A stretch of 64,000 nucleotides of DNA from Rhodococcus sp. KRD197 (lineage in GTDB: Bacteria > Actinomycetota > Actinomycetes > Mycobacteriales > Mycobacteriaceae): assembly GCF_017168235.1 (NCBI RefSeq), contig NZ_JABFAO010000010.1:1-64000 (forward strand). The letters run 5' to 3'. The notes beneath the pieces were generated by a model, which was given only the letters and a program-made list of their open reading frames with translations, had not been told where the DNA came from and made no database searches. The position numbers and the translations under genes are program-made. Shown in pieces: positions 55,162 to 63,568 of this stretch. The stretch's first letter is position 1; each line of letters opens with the position of its first letter.

Positions 55162-56190
55162 GTGAACGGCGTGTCATCGGATCGTGTTCGAGCACTCGCG
55201 CAGGTGGTGGGTGATCCACGGATCCAACAGGAAATCCGGATCGCTGCCGACACGTGTTTCGCGCCGATACGAGTACTGGTATCCGGGCGAACCGGAGTGG
55301 GGAAATCATCGGTGCGTGCCGCGCTCCACACCCGTCACGATGTCGGGTTCGGCGAGGTGGAGGTGGTGGAGGCAGCGTCGATCGACGTTCCCCGCGCGCC
55401 CGACCCCGAACTCGACGGGGATGTCATCGTCCATGTACTTGCCGGCGGCGTACACCGAGCCGATATCGACGCAGTGGCCCCGGCGATCGAACGTGCGGCG
55501 GCAGGGTTGGTGGTGGTGCTCGCCAAGGCGGACACCGTCGACGATCCCGAACTTCTCGTCGAGCAGATGTCTGCGGCGATGGGCGTGACGGTGTTTCCGC
55601 TGATGAGCACCATCGCCGTCAGCCTCGCGCAAGGTAAACCGGAGAGCTTCGACGCGCTTCGTGCCGTCGCCCGGGCCGTGACTGCAGAGATGTTGCTGAC
55701 GCCGGACCGCTTCGTCGCGGCCGACCTTCCGGTGTCGCGGCACGAAAGACTCGAACTTCTGGGGCACCTCGAGACATTCGGTATCGGGGTCGTGACTGCG
55801 GCCCTGCTGGAGAACTCGGCCACCGAGGACGCGATTCTGCGCGTGTTGCTCGCACGGACGAGCGGTATCGACGATGTGACCAAGGCCGTGAAGGAAGCCG
55901 TCGACGGCGTCCGGGTGCAGCGCGACGGCCGGATGCTGCACCGGCTGACCGAACTGGCCGTGCAGAACCCCGCGAGCTGCCCCGAGATCGAGCAGTACCT
56001 GGCCTCGGACGAAGCGGTTGTTGCAGTTATGCGAGCCGGCCTGCACGCGCTGGGCGAGCCGGAAACGGATCTGCCCACGTACGAGACGGTGCAGCTGTGG
56101 CATGAACGCTTCCGGTCCGCGGGCTCGCCCGCGCAGGCACGGGCCGCCCTCGCCGTTGCGCGCGGCTACATGCGGTTGGCAACGCGATGA
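55162..56190 (+). CDS. GTPase with intact P-loop (Rv0209-like)
   Basis: A 342-residue GTP-binding protein. The P-loop GRTGVGKSS (Lys48, Ser49) is canonical and the G4 motif appears as AKAD. The G3 motif is not clear. A helical C-terminal half (about 170-340) follows. The position between trmB and pckG matches Rv0209. GTG 55162 has a GGGGGGAAA ribosome site. Its end overlaps the next gene as ATGA, so the two products probably act as a pair, as bacterial dynamin-like proteins often do. Confidence 0.7.
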   Translation: MNGVSSDRVRALAQVVGDPRIQQEIRIAADTCFAPIRVLVSGRTGVGKSSVRAALHTRHDVGFGEVEVVEAASIDVPRAPDPELDGDVIVHVLAGGVHRADIDAVAPAIERAAAGLVVVLAKADTVDDPELLVEQMSAAMGVTVFPLMSTIAVSLAQGKPESFDALRAVARAVTAEMLLTPDRFVAADLPVSRHERLELLGHLETFGIGVVTAALLENSATEDAILRVLLARTSGIDDVTKAVKEAVDGVRVQRDGRMLHRLTELAVQNPASCPEIEQYLASDEAVVAVMRAGLHALGEPETDLPTYETVQLWHERFRSAGSPAQARAALAVARGYMRLATR

Positions 56191-57698
56191 TCGAGATCCC
56201 CTCCGATATGGACAGCGTCGTAAAGCGGTGGTACCCGGCAGGTGTCGATCTGGTGGCCGCCGCAAGACGAGCCGAACCCGCAGGGGTCTTCGTCACGGGA
56301 ATGCCCGGTTCCGGTGTCACCACCGTGGCGACCGAGCTCGATGCAATGGCCGAGGCGAACCTCGGGGCGCCCCTCGAACGCGCACGCGAGGTGGACTCGG
56401 CCGCCGCCGTACTCTTCGTGGTCGACGCGTCGGCGCCGCTCGGTCGCCGCGCGCTCACCGATCTCGCTCCGGCACTGCACTCCACCACGGTCGCGATTGC
56501 CGTCAACAAGACGGACGTCCACCGGGACTGGCGTGCAGTGCATGAGGTGATTGCGCAGTCTGTCGCCGAACACGTCCCCAGGGCTGTCGACGTGACGTTC
56601 TGGCCCATCTCGGCCAAGCTTGCGGAGAGAGCGCGCATCGCGATCGACCCGAGGATGCGTTCGGCGCTGCTCGAGGAGTCCGGGTTCGAGGATGTTCTCG
56701 CGCACCTCGTCCGGGCGCTGTCGCTGTCGCAATCGTTGCTTCGCGACCGCAAGTACAACGCCGCCGTTCATGCCGCTGCCGCGGGAGCGCGCCACGAGAT
56801 CGTCGACAAGGCGCGTGCCGTGACGAGCGGGGCGACGACGGTGGCACTGCGCAGTGAACGCGCGCGGCTGACGGATATGCGCGATCGCGCTCGGACGGAT
56901 AGGGCAACGGCACTGCGCAGCAGGCTGCAGCTGACTCGGTCGGAGTTGGTGCACGACCTGGGGCAGTCCATTCGGCAGTTCTCCACCGCAGCGCGGGAGT
57001 CGATCGATGCGGCGAACAGGGCGGAGCTGACGCATCTGCAGCAACACCTGGGCGAACAACTGCACCAAGCCGCGTCCCAGGTCGAGGACCGTCTCGGCGA
57101 CCGGCTTCGTGCCATCGACGCCGACCTCGAGCTGGCCGCCGAGTTACCGGCCCCGCCGGAAGCAGCCAGCGAACCACCCGGTCCCAGTCCTCGGCGACGA
57201 GGCGTCGAAGACAAGATGATGATTCTTCTCGGCGCCTCGGCCGGTGTTGGCCTGGGGCGGATCGCGATGTCGCCGATCGAGATGGTGCCGGCCCTCGATA
57301 TCGCGGTCGTACCTGTCTCACTCGTGCTCGGCGCACTGTGTGCGTGGTGGTTGGTGAGATCGCGAAGATTGGTGGCCGATCGAGCGCATCTGCGAGCCTG
57401 GGTGGCCGAGGCTGCGGTGTCGACCAAGTCGGCGGTCGAACAGAGCGCGCTCGGTCGCATCCTCGCGGCCGAGTCGGTGTTTTTCGCGGCCTCGCACCAA
57501 TCCGCTCGGGCGAGCGCAGCCGCCGCAGAGTCGGAGCTGGAACGAGTCGAAGCCGAACTCCGGGCCGCCGCTGAGCAGCGCGCCGCTGTCCTCGCCGCGT
57601 GCGACCGTGACCTGATGGCCCTCGACCGTGGCGTGGAGAAGTTCGATCTTCCCGCGCGGACGGAACCGACGGGGCCCCGCGCGCGTCTGAGCAGTTAG
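56187..57698 (+). CDS. GTPase-like membrane-associated protein with a defective P-loop (Rv0210-like)
   Basis: A 503-residue protein. The G4 motif NKTD and a G5-like ISAKL are present, but the P-loop reads GMPGSGVTT, with Val44 where the essential Lys is expected. Long helical, probably coiled-coil stretches (about 190-310 and 395-480) flank two hydrophobic segments (about 345-390, around MMILLGASAGVG and VVPVSLVLGALCAWWLV). This architecture resembles dynamin-like partners in which one subunit has lost nucleotide hydrolysis. It is translationally coupled to the preceding intact GTPase. Confidence 0.72.
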   Translation: MIEIPSDMDSVVKRWYPAGVDLVAAARRAEPAGVFVTGMPGSGVTTVATELDAMAEANLGAPLERAREVDSAAAVLFVVDASAPLGRRALTDLAPALHSTTVAIAVNKTDVHRDWRAVHEVIAQSVAEHVPRAVDVTFWPISAKLAERARIAIDPRMRSALLEESGFEDVLAHLVRALSLSQSLLRDRKYNAAVHAAAAGARHEIVDKARAVTSGATTVALRSERARLTDMRDRARTDRATALRSRLQLTRSELVHDLGQSIRQFSTAARESIDAANRAELTHLQQHLGEQLHQAASQVEDRLGDRLRAIDADLELAAELPAPPEAASEPPGPSPRRRGVEDKMMILLGASAGVGLGRIAMSPIEMVPALDIAVVPVSLVLGALCAWWLVRSRRLVADRAHLRAWVAEAAVSTKSAVEQSALGRILAAESVFFAASHQSARASAAAAESELERVEAELRAAAEQRAAVLAACDRDLMALDRGVEKFDLPARTEPTGPRARLSS

Positions 57699-57729
57699 AC
57701 GAGAACGTCGTCACGATTGGAGTTCGAGT

Positions 57730-58071
57730 ATGGACATCGATGAGGCGTTGCTACTGGGAGCCGGCCTGACCGACCCAGTCGGTGCCGAACCGGACGCGAG
57801 CTCGGCTGCGGTTGCGGGTGTCGGTGGGGTGTCGAGTTTCGGAGCGAACGGTGTCGAGCTTTTCGACGTGGACGGAGACTCGTATTTCGAGAGCCGAGTC
57901 AGCTATACGGATGCGGGAATGACGGTCGCACGGGACCGCGACCTCGACGGTGTGATCGATACGTTCACCACCATCGGACGTGGCGGCCATTACCAATCCT
58001 GGGAGATCCTGAGAGCCGCCGACGGGTCCGCGCGCTGGGAGCAGACAAGCGAAGGAGAGGTCTTCGAGTAG
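57730..58071 (+). CDS. Small acidic protein with Asp-rich loop motifs (possibly DUF6802)
   Basis: A 113-residue acidic protein with two Asp-rich loops, DVDGDSYFES and DRDLDGVIDTF, that resemble calcium-binding DxDxD loops. It may belong to the family I recall as DUF6802; this is tentative. There is no signal peptide or membrane helix. A GGAG-type site lies before ATG 57730, 31 bases after the GTPase-like gene, so it may be in the same transcript. Confidence 0.65.
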   Translation: MDIDEALLLGAGLTDPVGAEPDASSAAVAGVGGVSSFGANGVELFDVDGDSYFESRVSYTDAGMTVARDRDLDGVIDTFTTIGRGGHYQSWEILRAADGSARWEQTSEGEVFE

Positions 58072-58388
58072 GGCGGGCATATGTATTGACATGGCTCTGC
58101 GCCAGCTCGGGGACTGTTCGGCCCCTCTTGCCCGCGAGCTGAATCGTTTCTGTGACCAATCGGACAACACCCTGGTGCCGGAACAGTGACATCCACCGTT
58201 AACCTAGGTCCAGGACACCCGGCGCCCGTGTCCTCGATTGACGTTGCCGGTACTATGCGGTATACGCGGATCGAGTGATCGGGCAGCTCCCCACCGAGAG
58301 GGGAAGGTCAGATCTGCAAACGCCTCGCTGTAATGCCCGCCAGCGAACGAGTGTTGAATCTGGTTCCGGCTCACCCCAGGAGAGTTAG
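58072..58388 (+). promoter_or_regulatory. 317-bp intergenic region carrying the pckG promoter and leader
   Basis: No convincing gene is present. A sigma-70-type promoter, TTGACG (58238-58243), 17 bases, then TATACG (58261-58266), reads toward pckG and implies a leader of about 115 bases. The leader contains a small CCCC-ACCGAGA-GGGG hairpin just downstream of the promoter. The ribosome site AGGAGAG precedes the pckG ATG. I see no known riboswitch in the leader. Confidence 0.6.
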
Positions 58389-60218
58389 ATGACCTCAGCG
58401 ACCATTCCCGGTTTGAGCGGCACTGACGCCGCTCCTCCAACCCAGCACCGCGAGCTTCTCGCCTGGGTACAGCAGGTGGCAGAACTCACCGAGCCGGATC
58501 GTGTGGTCTTCGCTGACGGCTCCGACGAGGAGTGGGAACGGCTCACCACGGCGTTGGTCGAGGCCGGCACGTTCACTCGTCTCAACGACGAGAAGAAGCC
58601 CAACTCGTTCCTGGGCAATTCCGATCCGTCCGACGTCGCCCGTGTCGAGTCGCGCACTTACATCTGTTCCGAGCGCGAGATCGACGCCGGGCCCACCAAC
58701 AACTGGATGGATCCGGCCGAGATGCGCGGCCTCATGACGGATCTGTACCGCGGCTGCATGCGCGGACGCACGTTGTACGTCGTTCCCTTCTGCATGGGGC
58801 CCCTCGGCGCCGACGATCCCAAGCTGGGCGTCGAGATCACCGACTCCGAGTACGTCGTCGTATCGATGCGTGTGATGACGCGCATGGGATCCGCTGTTCT
58901 GGACAAGCTCGGCACCGACGGATTCTTCGTCAAGGCACTGCACTCGCTCGGCGCACCCCTCGCCGAGGGCGAGGACGACGTGCCCTGGCCGTGCAACGAA
59001 ACCAAATACATCACCCACTTCCCGGAGTCGCGCGAGATCTGGAGCTACGGCTCCGGTTACGGCGGCAACGCGCTGCTCGGCAAGAAGTGCTACTCGCTGC
59101 GTATCGCCTCGGCGATGGCCCGCGACGAGGGCTGGCTCGCCGAGCACATGCTGATCCTCAAGCTGATCTCTCCCGAGGACAAGGCCTACTACATTGCTGC
59201 GGCGTTCCCGTCGGCGTGTGGCAAGACCAACCTCGCGATGATCCAGCCGACCATTCCGGGCTGGCGAGCCGAAACCATCGGTGACGACATCGCGTGGATG
59301 CGCTTCGGCGAGGACGGGCGCCTGTACGCCGTCAACCCGGAATTCGGGTTCTTCGGTGTCGCACCCGGTACCAACTGGGATTCGAACCCCAACGCGATGA
59401 AGACCATCGACCAGGGCAACTCCGTGTTCACCAACGTCGGTCTCACCGACGACGGCGACGTCTGGTGGGAGGGGCTCGAAGGCACCCCGCAGCACCTGAT
59501 CGACTGGAAGGGCAACGACTGGACGCCCGAGTCCGGCGAGAACGCCGCACACCCCAACTCGCGCTACTGCGTCCCCATGGCCCAGTGCCCGTCGATGGCA
59601 GCGGAATGGGACGACCCGCAGGGTGTGCCGATCTCGGCAATCCTGTTCGGTGGACGACGCAAGACGACCGTCCCCCTGGTCACCGAGGCCCGCGACTGGC
59701 AGCACGGCGTATTCATGGGCGCCACCGTCGGCTCCGAGCAGACCGCTGCCGCCGAGGGCACCGTCGGTACCATTCGACGCGATCCGATGGCGATGCTGCC
59801 GTTCCTCGGATACAACGTCGGTGACTACTTCCAGCACTGGATCGACCTCGGCAAGAACGCCGACGACTCCAAACTGCCGAAGGTGTTCTACGTCAACTGG
59901 TTCCGCCGCGGAGACGACAAGCGCTTCCTCTGGCCAGGATTCGGTGAGAACTCCCGCGTCCTCAAGTGGATCGTCGAGCGGATCGAGCACAAGGCTGCGG
60001 GTGTGGAGACGCCGATCGGTGTGGTTCCCACCGCCGACGCTCTCGACATCGACGGCCTGGACGTGTCCACGGCCGACGTAGCAGAGGCGCTCGCAGTGAA
60101 CGTCGACGAGTGGAAGGCGGAGATCCCCCTGATCCAGGAGTGGTTCGACTTCGTCGGCGAGAAGCTGCCCACCGGCATCCAGGACGAGTTCGACGCCCTC
60201 AAGCAGCGTTTGGGCTAG
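58389..60218 (+). CDS. pckG: Phosphoenolpyruvate carboxykinase (GTP)
   Basis: A 609-residue cytosolic enzyme that converts oxaloacetate plus GTP to PEP, the entry to gluconeogenesis. Motifs of the GTP class are visible: [12 protein letters not shown] (kinase P-loop, about residue 275), [11 protein letters not shown] (about 320) and [12 protein letters not shown] (about 420). ATG 58389 follows AGGAGAG by six bases. Length and context, downstream of the Rv0209/Rv0210-like pair, match mycobacterial pckA. Confidence 0.97.
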   Translation: MTSATIPGLSGTDAAPPTQHRELLAWVQQVAELTEPDRVVFADGSDEEWERLTTALVEAGTFTRLNDEKKPNSFLGNSDPSDVARVESRTYICSEREIDAGPTNNWMDPAEMRGLMTDLYRGCMRGRTLYVVPFCMGPLGADDPKLGVEITDSEYVVVSMRVMTRMGSAVLDKLGTDGFFVKALHSLGAPLAEGEDDVPWPCNETKYITHFPESREIWSYGSGYGGNALLGKKCYSLRIASAMARDEGWLAEHMLILKLISPEDKAYYIAAAFPSACGKTNLAMIQPTIPGWRAETIGDDIAWMRFGEDGRLYAVNPEFGFFGVAPGTNWDSNPNAMKTIDQGNSVFTNVGLTDDGDVWWEGLEGTPQHLIDWKGNDWTPESGENAAHPNSRYCVPMAQCPSMAAEWDDPQGVPISAILFGGRRKTTVPLVTEARDWQHGVFMGATVGSEQTAAAEGTVGTIRRDPMAMLPFLGYNVGDYFQHWIDLGKNADDSKLPKVFYVNWFRRGDDKRFLWPGFGENSRVLKWIVERIEHKAAGVETPIGVVPTADALDIDGLDVSTADVAEALAVNVDEWKAEIPLIQEWFDFVGEKLPTGIQDEFDALKQRLG

Positions 60219-60225
60219 AGCAGCA

Positions 60226-60273
60226 TGTAAACACCTCCGCCGCCCGTACATACGGGCGGCGGAGGTGTTTACA
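60226..60273. terminator. Perfect 23-bp-arm bidirectional terminator
   Basis: Arms at 60226-60248 and 60251-60273 are perfectly complementary around a 2-base centre. It starts 8 bases after the pckG stop and ends 15 bases before the stop of the convergent aldehyde dehydrogenase. Confidence 0.8.
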
Positions 60274-60287
60274 CATGTATCGGTGCT

Positions 60288-61733
60288 TCACATGTATCCC
60301 GGCGGCATGAGGACCGACTTGAGTTCGCAGTAGGCGTCGAGACCCTCGGGCCCGCTTTCGCGTCCGATACCGGAGTTCTTGTACCCGCCGAAAGGTGATC
60401 CGGGGTCGAAGGCGTACCAGTTGATTGCGTATGTGCCGGTCCGAATTTGGGCAGCAACTTCCAGGCCTCGGTCGATATCGGTCGTCCACACCGAGCCTGC
60501 GAGGCCGTAGTCGGAATCGTTGGCGATCTTGATCGCCTCGTCCACCGAGTCGTAGGGGATGACAGCGAGCACCGGGCCGAAGATTTCTTCCCGTGCGATG
60601 GTCATCGAGTTGTCGACGTCGGCGAAAATCGTGGGCTCGACGTACCAGCCGGTGCCGAGGCCCTCGGGGCGTCCGCCGCCGCACACGATCCGAGCGCCCT
60701 CCTCTTTTCCTTTCGCGATGTATCCCTCGACGCGATCGCGCTGCTTCTTCGAGATCAGTGGACCCATCTGTGTCGCAGGATCTTTGGGATCGCCGACGGT
60801 CATCCATCCGAGTCCGGCGACCATGGCGTCGAGAATTTCGTCGTACCGTGAGCGCGGCGCGAGGATGCGGGTCTGCGCCACGCATGCTTGCCCACTGTTC
60901 ATCAGACCCGACATCAGCAGCATCGGCATCGTCGACGCAATGTCCATGTCGTCGAGCAGGATTGCTGCGGACTTGCCGCCGAGTTCGAGTGAACACCGCT
61001 TCAGTTGCTGGGCGGCGATGGTCCCGATGGATCGCCCGACGGCTGTGCTGCCGGTGAACGTCACCTTGTCGACGTCGGGATGTGATACCAGATATTCGCC
61101 GGTTTCCGCTCCGCCGGGGAGCACCGACAGGACTCCTTCCGGAACGCCGGCCTCGGTGAAGATGTCGGCCAGCAGGTTCGCGCCGAGTGGGGTCTCGGGT
61201 GCAGGTTTGAGCAGTACCGAGCAGCCTGCGAGCAGAGCGGGCGCGAGTTTGTTGACGGCGAGGAACAGGGGCACGTTCCATGCGATGACGGCCGCGACGA
61301 CGCCGACTGGTTCGCGTGTGACGCGGGTCTGTCCGAAGGCGCCGTGCCGGGTCTCCTGCCAGGGGAAGGTCTCGGCCAACTGGCTGCAGTAGGCGAGCAC
61401 CGCCAACGCCGGCGTCTGCTGAAGCATGCCGACCATCGCGTGCGGTGCACCCATCTCGTCCGAGATCACCTCGGTGAGTTCCGCGGAGCGCTCCTCGATG
61501 AGCGCGGCGACCCTGGAGAGAACCTGTGCTCGTTCGGTGGGGGCTGAGCGGGCCCAGGGCCCGGATTCGAACGCCGTCCGCGCTGCGGCGACGGCGGCGT
61601 CGATGTCGGCGGGAGCTGCGACGGGAGTGCTTCCGACGCGGGCTTCCGTAGCGGGGGAGAAGACCTCGAGTGTCTCCTCGGTCGACGGCGTGGTCCAGTG
61701 TCCGCCGATGAACAGTGTGTCGAAGTCGGTCAT
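60288..61733 (-). CDS. NAD-dependent aldehyde dehydrogenase (Rv0223c-like)
   Basis: A 481-residue aldehyde dehydrogenase. The oxyanion Asn153 (AWNVP), Lys176 (LLKPAPET), general-base Glu250 (LELGGKS) and nucleophile Cys284 (SGQACVAQT) are all in place. The position beside the methyltransferase/glycosyltransferase pair matches Rv0223c. A perfect KstR-type operator lies just upstream of the start, so a role in sterol side-chain or propionyl-aldehyde metabolism is plausible. Substrate assignment remains inference. Confidence 0.9.
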   Translation of the reverse strand: MTDFDTLFIGGHWTTPSTEETLEVFSPATEARVGSTPVAAPADIDAAVAAARTAFESGPWARSAPTERAQVLSRVAALIEERSAELTEVISDEMGAPHAMVGMLQQTPALAVLAYCSQLAETFPWQETRHGAFGQTRVTREPVGVVAAVIAWNVPLFLAVNKLAPALLAGCSVLLKPAPETPLGANLLADIFTEAGVPEGVLSVLPGGAETGEYLVSHPDVDKVTFTGSTAVGRSIGTIAAQQLKRCSLELGGKSAAILLDDMDIASTMPMLLMSGLMNSGQACVAQTRILAPRSRYDEILDAMVAGLGWMTVGDPKDPATQMGPLISKKQRDRVEGYIAKGKEEGARIVCGGGRPEGLGTGWYVEPTIFADVDNSMTIAREEIFGPVLAVIPYDSVDEAIKIANDSDYGLAGSVWTTDIDRGLEVAAQIRTGTYAINWYAFDPGSPFGGYKNSGIGRESGPEGLDAYCELKSVLMPPGYM

Positions 61734-61743
61734 GCACCGACAC

Positions 61744-61757
61744 TAGAACACGTTATA
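61744..61757. promoter_or_regulatory. KstR-type operator
   Basis: TAGAACACGTTATA fits the KstR consensus T-N2-AAC-N2-GTT-N2-A at every fixed position. It lies 11 bases upstream of the aldehyde dehydrogenase start and overlaps a TATAAC -10-like box on that strand. KstR represses cholesterol-catabolic genes in actinobacteria until a sterol-CoA intermediate appears. Confidence 0.75.
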
Positions 61758-61772
61758 GAAATTGGGAAGGAG

Positions 61773-62657
61773 CTATGCCGAAGCCGCGAGGACTGCCGCG
61801 CCTGTCAACGTCCCCATCGCCCCGAGCTTGGCGGGTACGATCTCGAGTCCTCCGAGAAACTTCAGACGCGCATGGAGCGCCGCCGACTCCTGGATCGGAT
61901 CCCACAGCGGCGGACCTGCCTGCGCGAAACCGCCGCCGATGACGACGAGATTCACGTCGACGAGTGCGACGGCCGAGGCGATGGCTTGCCCGAGGGCAAC
62001 TCCGGCCCGCTGGAGGGCCGTGATGGGCACGACCTCGCCATCGGCTGCGGCCCCCGCCAGCTCGGCCCCGGTGGTGCCGGTCCACCCTTGTTCCTGGGCC
62101 CAGCGCACGGCCGACGGCCCACTCGACACTGTCTCGACGCAACCCAAACCGCCGCACGCGCACGGTGTCGTCGATCCCGGCACCACGATGTGGCCCACGT
62201 GGCCGGCGTTGCCGCTGCGTCCCGCCACGATGGAGCCCCCCAGCACGAGCCCGCCGCCGATGCCGGTGGAGACCACGATGCTGAGAACGTCGTCGACGCC
62301 CTGGGCTGCGCCGAACTTGTGTTCACCGAGCGCTGCGCAACCTCCGTCCATGGCCAGCGAAGTCGAGGCCTGTGGGAACTGCTCCTGCACGGCATTCGCG
62401 ATCGCGAAGCCGTCCTTCCACTCCTCGATGTTGATCGGCGCGACGACACCTTCGGTCGTGTCGACCGGTCCGGCGCACGCAATCCCGATCCTGTCGATAT
62501 CGGCGCCGACAGCAACTGCGTCGAGTAGGTCCGTGCACGCCTTCCACACCTCGGCCTTCGGCGTCGGAACCGTCAACGCCTCGCCTGGCCTGCCGTCGTC
62601 TCCGACGATGGCCGCGGTCATCTTGGTTCCTCCGATATCCAATGCCAGCGCAGTCAT
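61773..62657 (-). CDS. ROK-family sugar kinase
   Basis: A 294-residue ROK protein without a DNA-binding domain, so a kinase rather than a repressor. ATP-binding DIGGTKM is at the N-terminus, the catalytic Asp104 in AMDGGCAALGE, and the zinc motif CACGGLGCVE at 166-175 with His153 ahead of it. It could phosphorylate glucose, N-acetylmannosamine or a related sugar. The usual Asn before the catalytic Asp is Met here. It lies 39 bases upstream of the aldehyde dehydrogenase start on the same strand, with the KstR-type site in that gap. Confidence 0.88.
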   Translation of the reverse strand: MTALALDIGGTKMTAAIVGDDGRPGEALTVPTPKAEVWKACTDLLDAVAVGADIDRIGIACAGPVDTTEGVVAPINIEEWKDGFAIANAVQEQFPQASTSLAMDGGCAALGEHKFGAAQGVDDVLSIVVSTGIGGGLVLGGSIVAGRSGNAGHVGHIVVPGSTTPCACGGLGCVETVSSGPSAVRWAQEQGWTGTTGAELAGAAADGEVVPITALQRAGVALGQAIASAVALVDVNLVVIGGGFAQAGPPLWDPIQESAALHARLKFLGGLEIVPAKLGAMGTLTGAAVLAASA

Positions 62658-62678
62658 CTTTCCAACGTACTCACAGCA

Positions 62679-63491
62679 TCAGTGCGCCCGGAAGACGAGC
62701 ACGAGGTTGCTGGCGAATAGCTCGCGCAGTCCGGGTATGCGGATGAGCCACCAAGCCCAGCGCGGGTGGTAGCGCGGGAATGCGGCGACGAGGGTTCCGT
62801 TCGGGGTTGCTCGCGCCCATCGAAGTCCGTCGGCGGCGCCGATATCGAAGAGGGATACGCCGAATCGGTTCTTGGGTTCCTGGCCGTGGGTGCGGGCATA
62901 GCGTCGGGCTGCATACTCCCCGCCGAGGTAGTGCCACGGCCTGGTTTCGTGGCCTCCGAACGGGCTCAACCACAGGGTGTAGGACAGCACGGTCATACCG
63001 CCGGGCTTGGTGACGCGCAGCATTTCCTCGGCCATGAGCCACGGGTCGCGGACGTGTTCGGCGACGTTGGAGGAGAAGCAGATGTCGACGCTGCTGGTTC
63101 GGAAGGGCAGCGCCATTCCAGATCCGCGGACGCTGCCGTGCACGGTAAGGCCGGCGGCGTGCATTTCGGAGGCGTCGGGTTCGACCGGGAAGTACTGGGC
63201 TCCGTGGGCGTGGAAGACCTCGGCGAAGTATCCAGGTCCGCCGCCGACGTCGAGGACGACACGCTCGTGCAGCGTCTCGCCGGTCAGACCTCGGTAGAGA
63301 TCACCGACCAGTTCGACGGAGTCCCTGGCCAGCGCCCCGTAGAAGACGTCGGGTGCAGTTTGTTCGTGGCCGAAGTCGCGCAGCAGCCCGACCGATCGCT
63401 GCAGGGTGGCTCGCTGTGCGAACAGCCGCGTGACCGCCGATCGGCCCCGGATACCTGTGCGCACGAGCAAGAAGACTAGGCGAGGTGTCAT
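62679..63491 (-). CDS. SAM-dependent methyltransferase (Rv0224c-like)
   Basis: Class I methyltransferase of about 270 residues. SAM-binding VLDVGGGPGYFAEVF is near residue 90, with VEPDASEMHAAG and the VDICFSSNVAEHVRDPW post-I region. The sequence VLSYTLWLSPFGGHE and the C-terminal RYHPRWAWW closely resemble the Rv0224c family. The acceptor is unknown; its divergent neighbour is a glycosyltransferase, so a glycan or glycolipid is possible. ATG 63491 is uncertain; a TTG at 63566 would add 25 residues but crowds the divergent gene. Confidence 0.85.
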   Translation of the reverse strand: MTPRLVFLLVRTGIRGRSAVTRLFAQRATLQRSVGLLRDFGHEQTAPDVFYGALARDSVELVGDLYRGLTGETLHERVVLDVGGGPGYFAEVFHAHGAQYFPVEPDASEMHAAGLTVHGSVRGSGMALPFRTSSVDICFSSNVAEHVRDPWLMAEEMLRVTKPGGMTVLSYTLWLSPFGGHETRPWHYLGGEYAARRYARTHGQEPKNRFGVSLFDIGAADGLRWARATPNGTLVAAFPRYHPRWAWWLIRIPGLRELFASNLVLVFRAH

Positions 63492-63568
63492 GTCGGTCGG
63501 TCGTAGGGCCGGTCGAACCGTTAGTGTGTCGTGAAGTTCATGTTCAGCCGCGATGGGAGACGACAAGC

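Noticed and set aside
58094..58190. A 32-codon rightward ORF starting ATGGCTCTGCGC before the pckG promoter
   Set aside because: It has no ribosome site and no recognisable motif, and nothing in the sequence supports translation.
58395..60251. A 618-codon open frame antisense to pckG
   Set aside because: It mirrors the codons of a highly conserved gene and has a composition typical of a shadow frame, without recognisable domains.
60199..61743. A 514-codon frame overlapping the aldehyde dehydrogenase on the same strand
   Set aside because: The correct frame gives a complete aldehyde dehydrogenase with all catalytic residues; this frame is Arg/His-rich noise.
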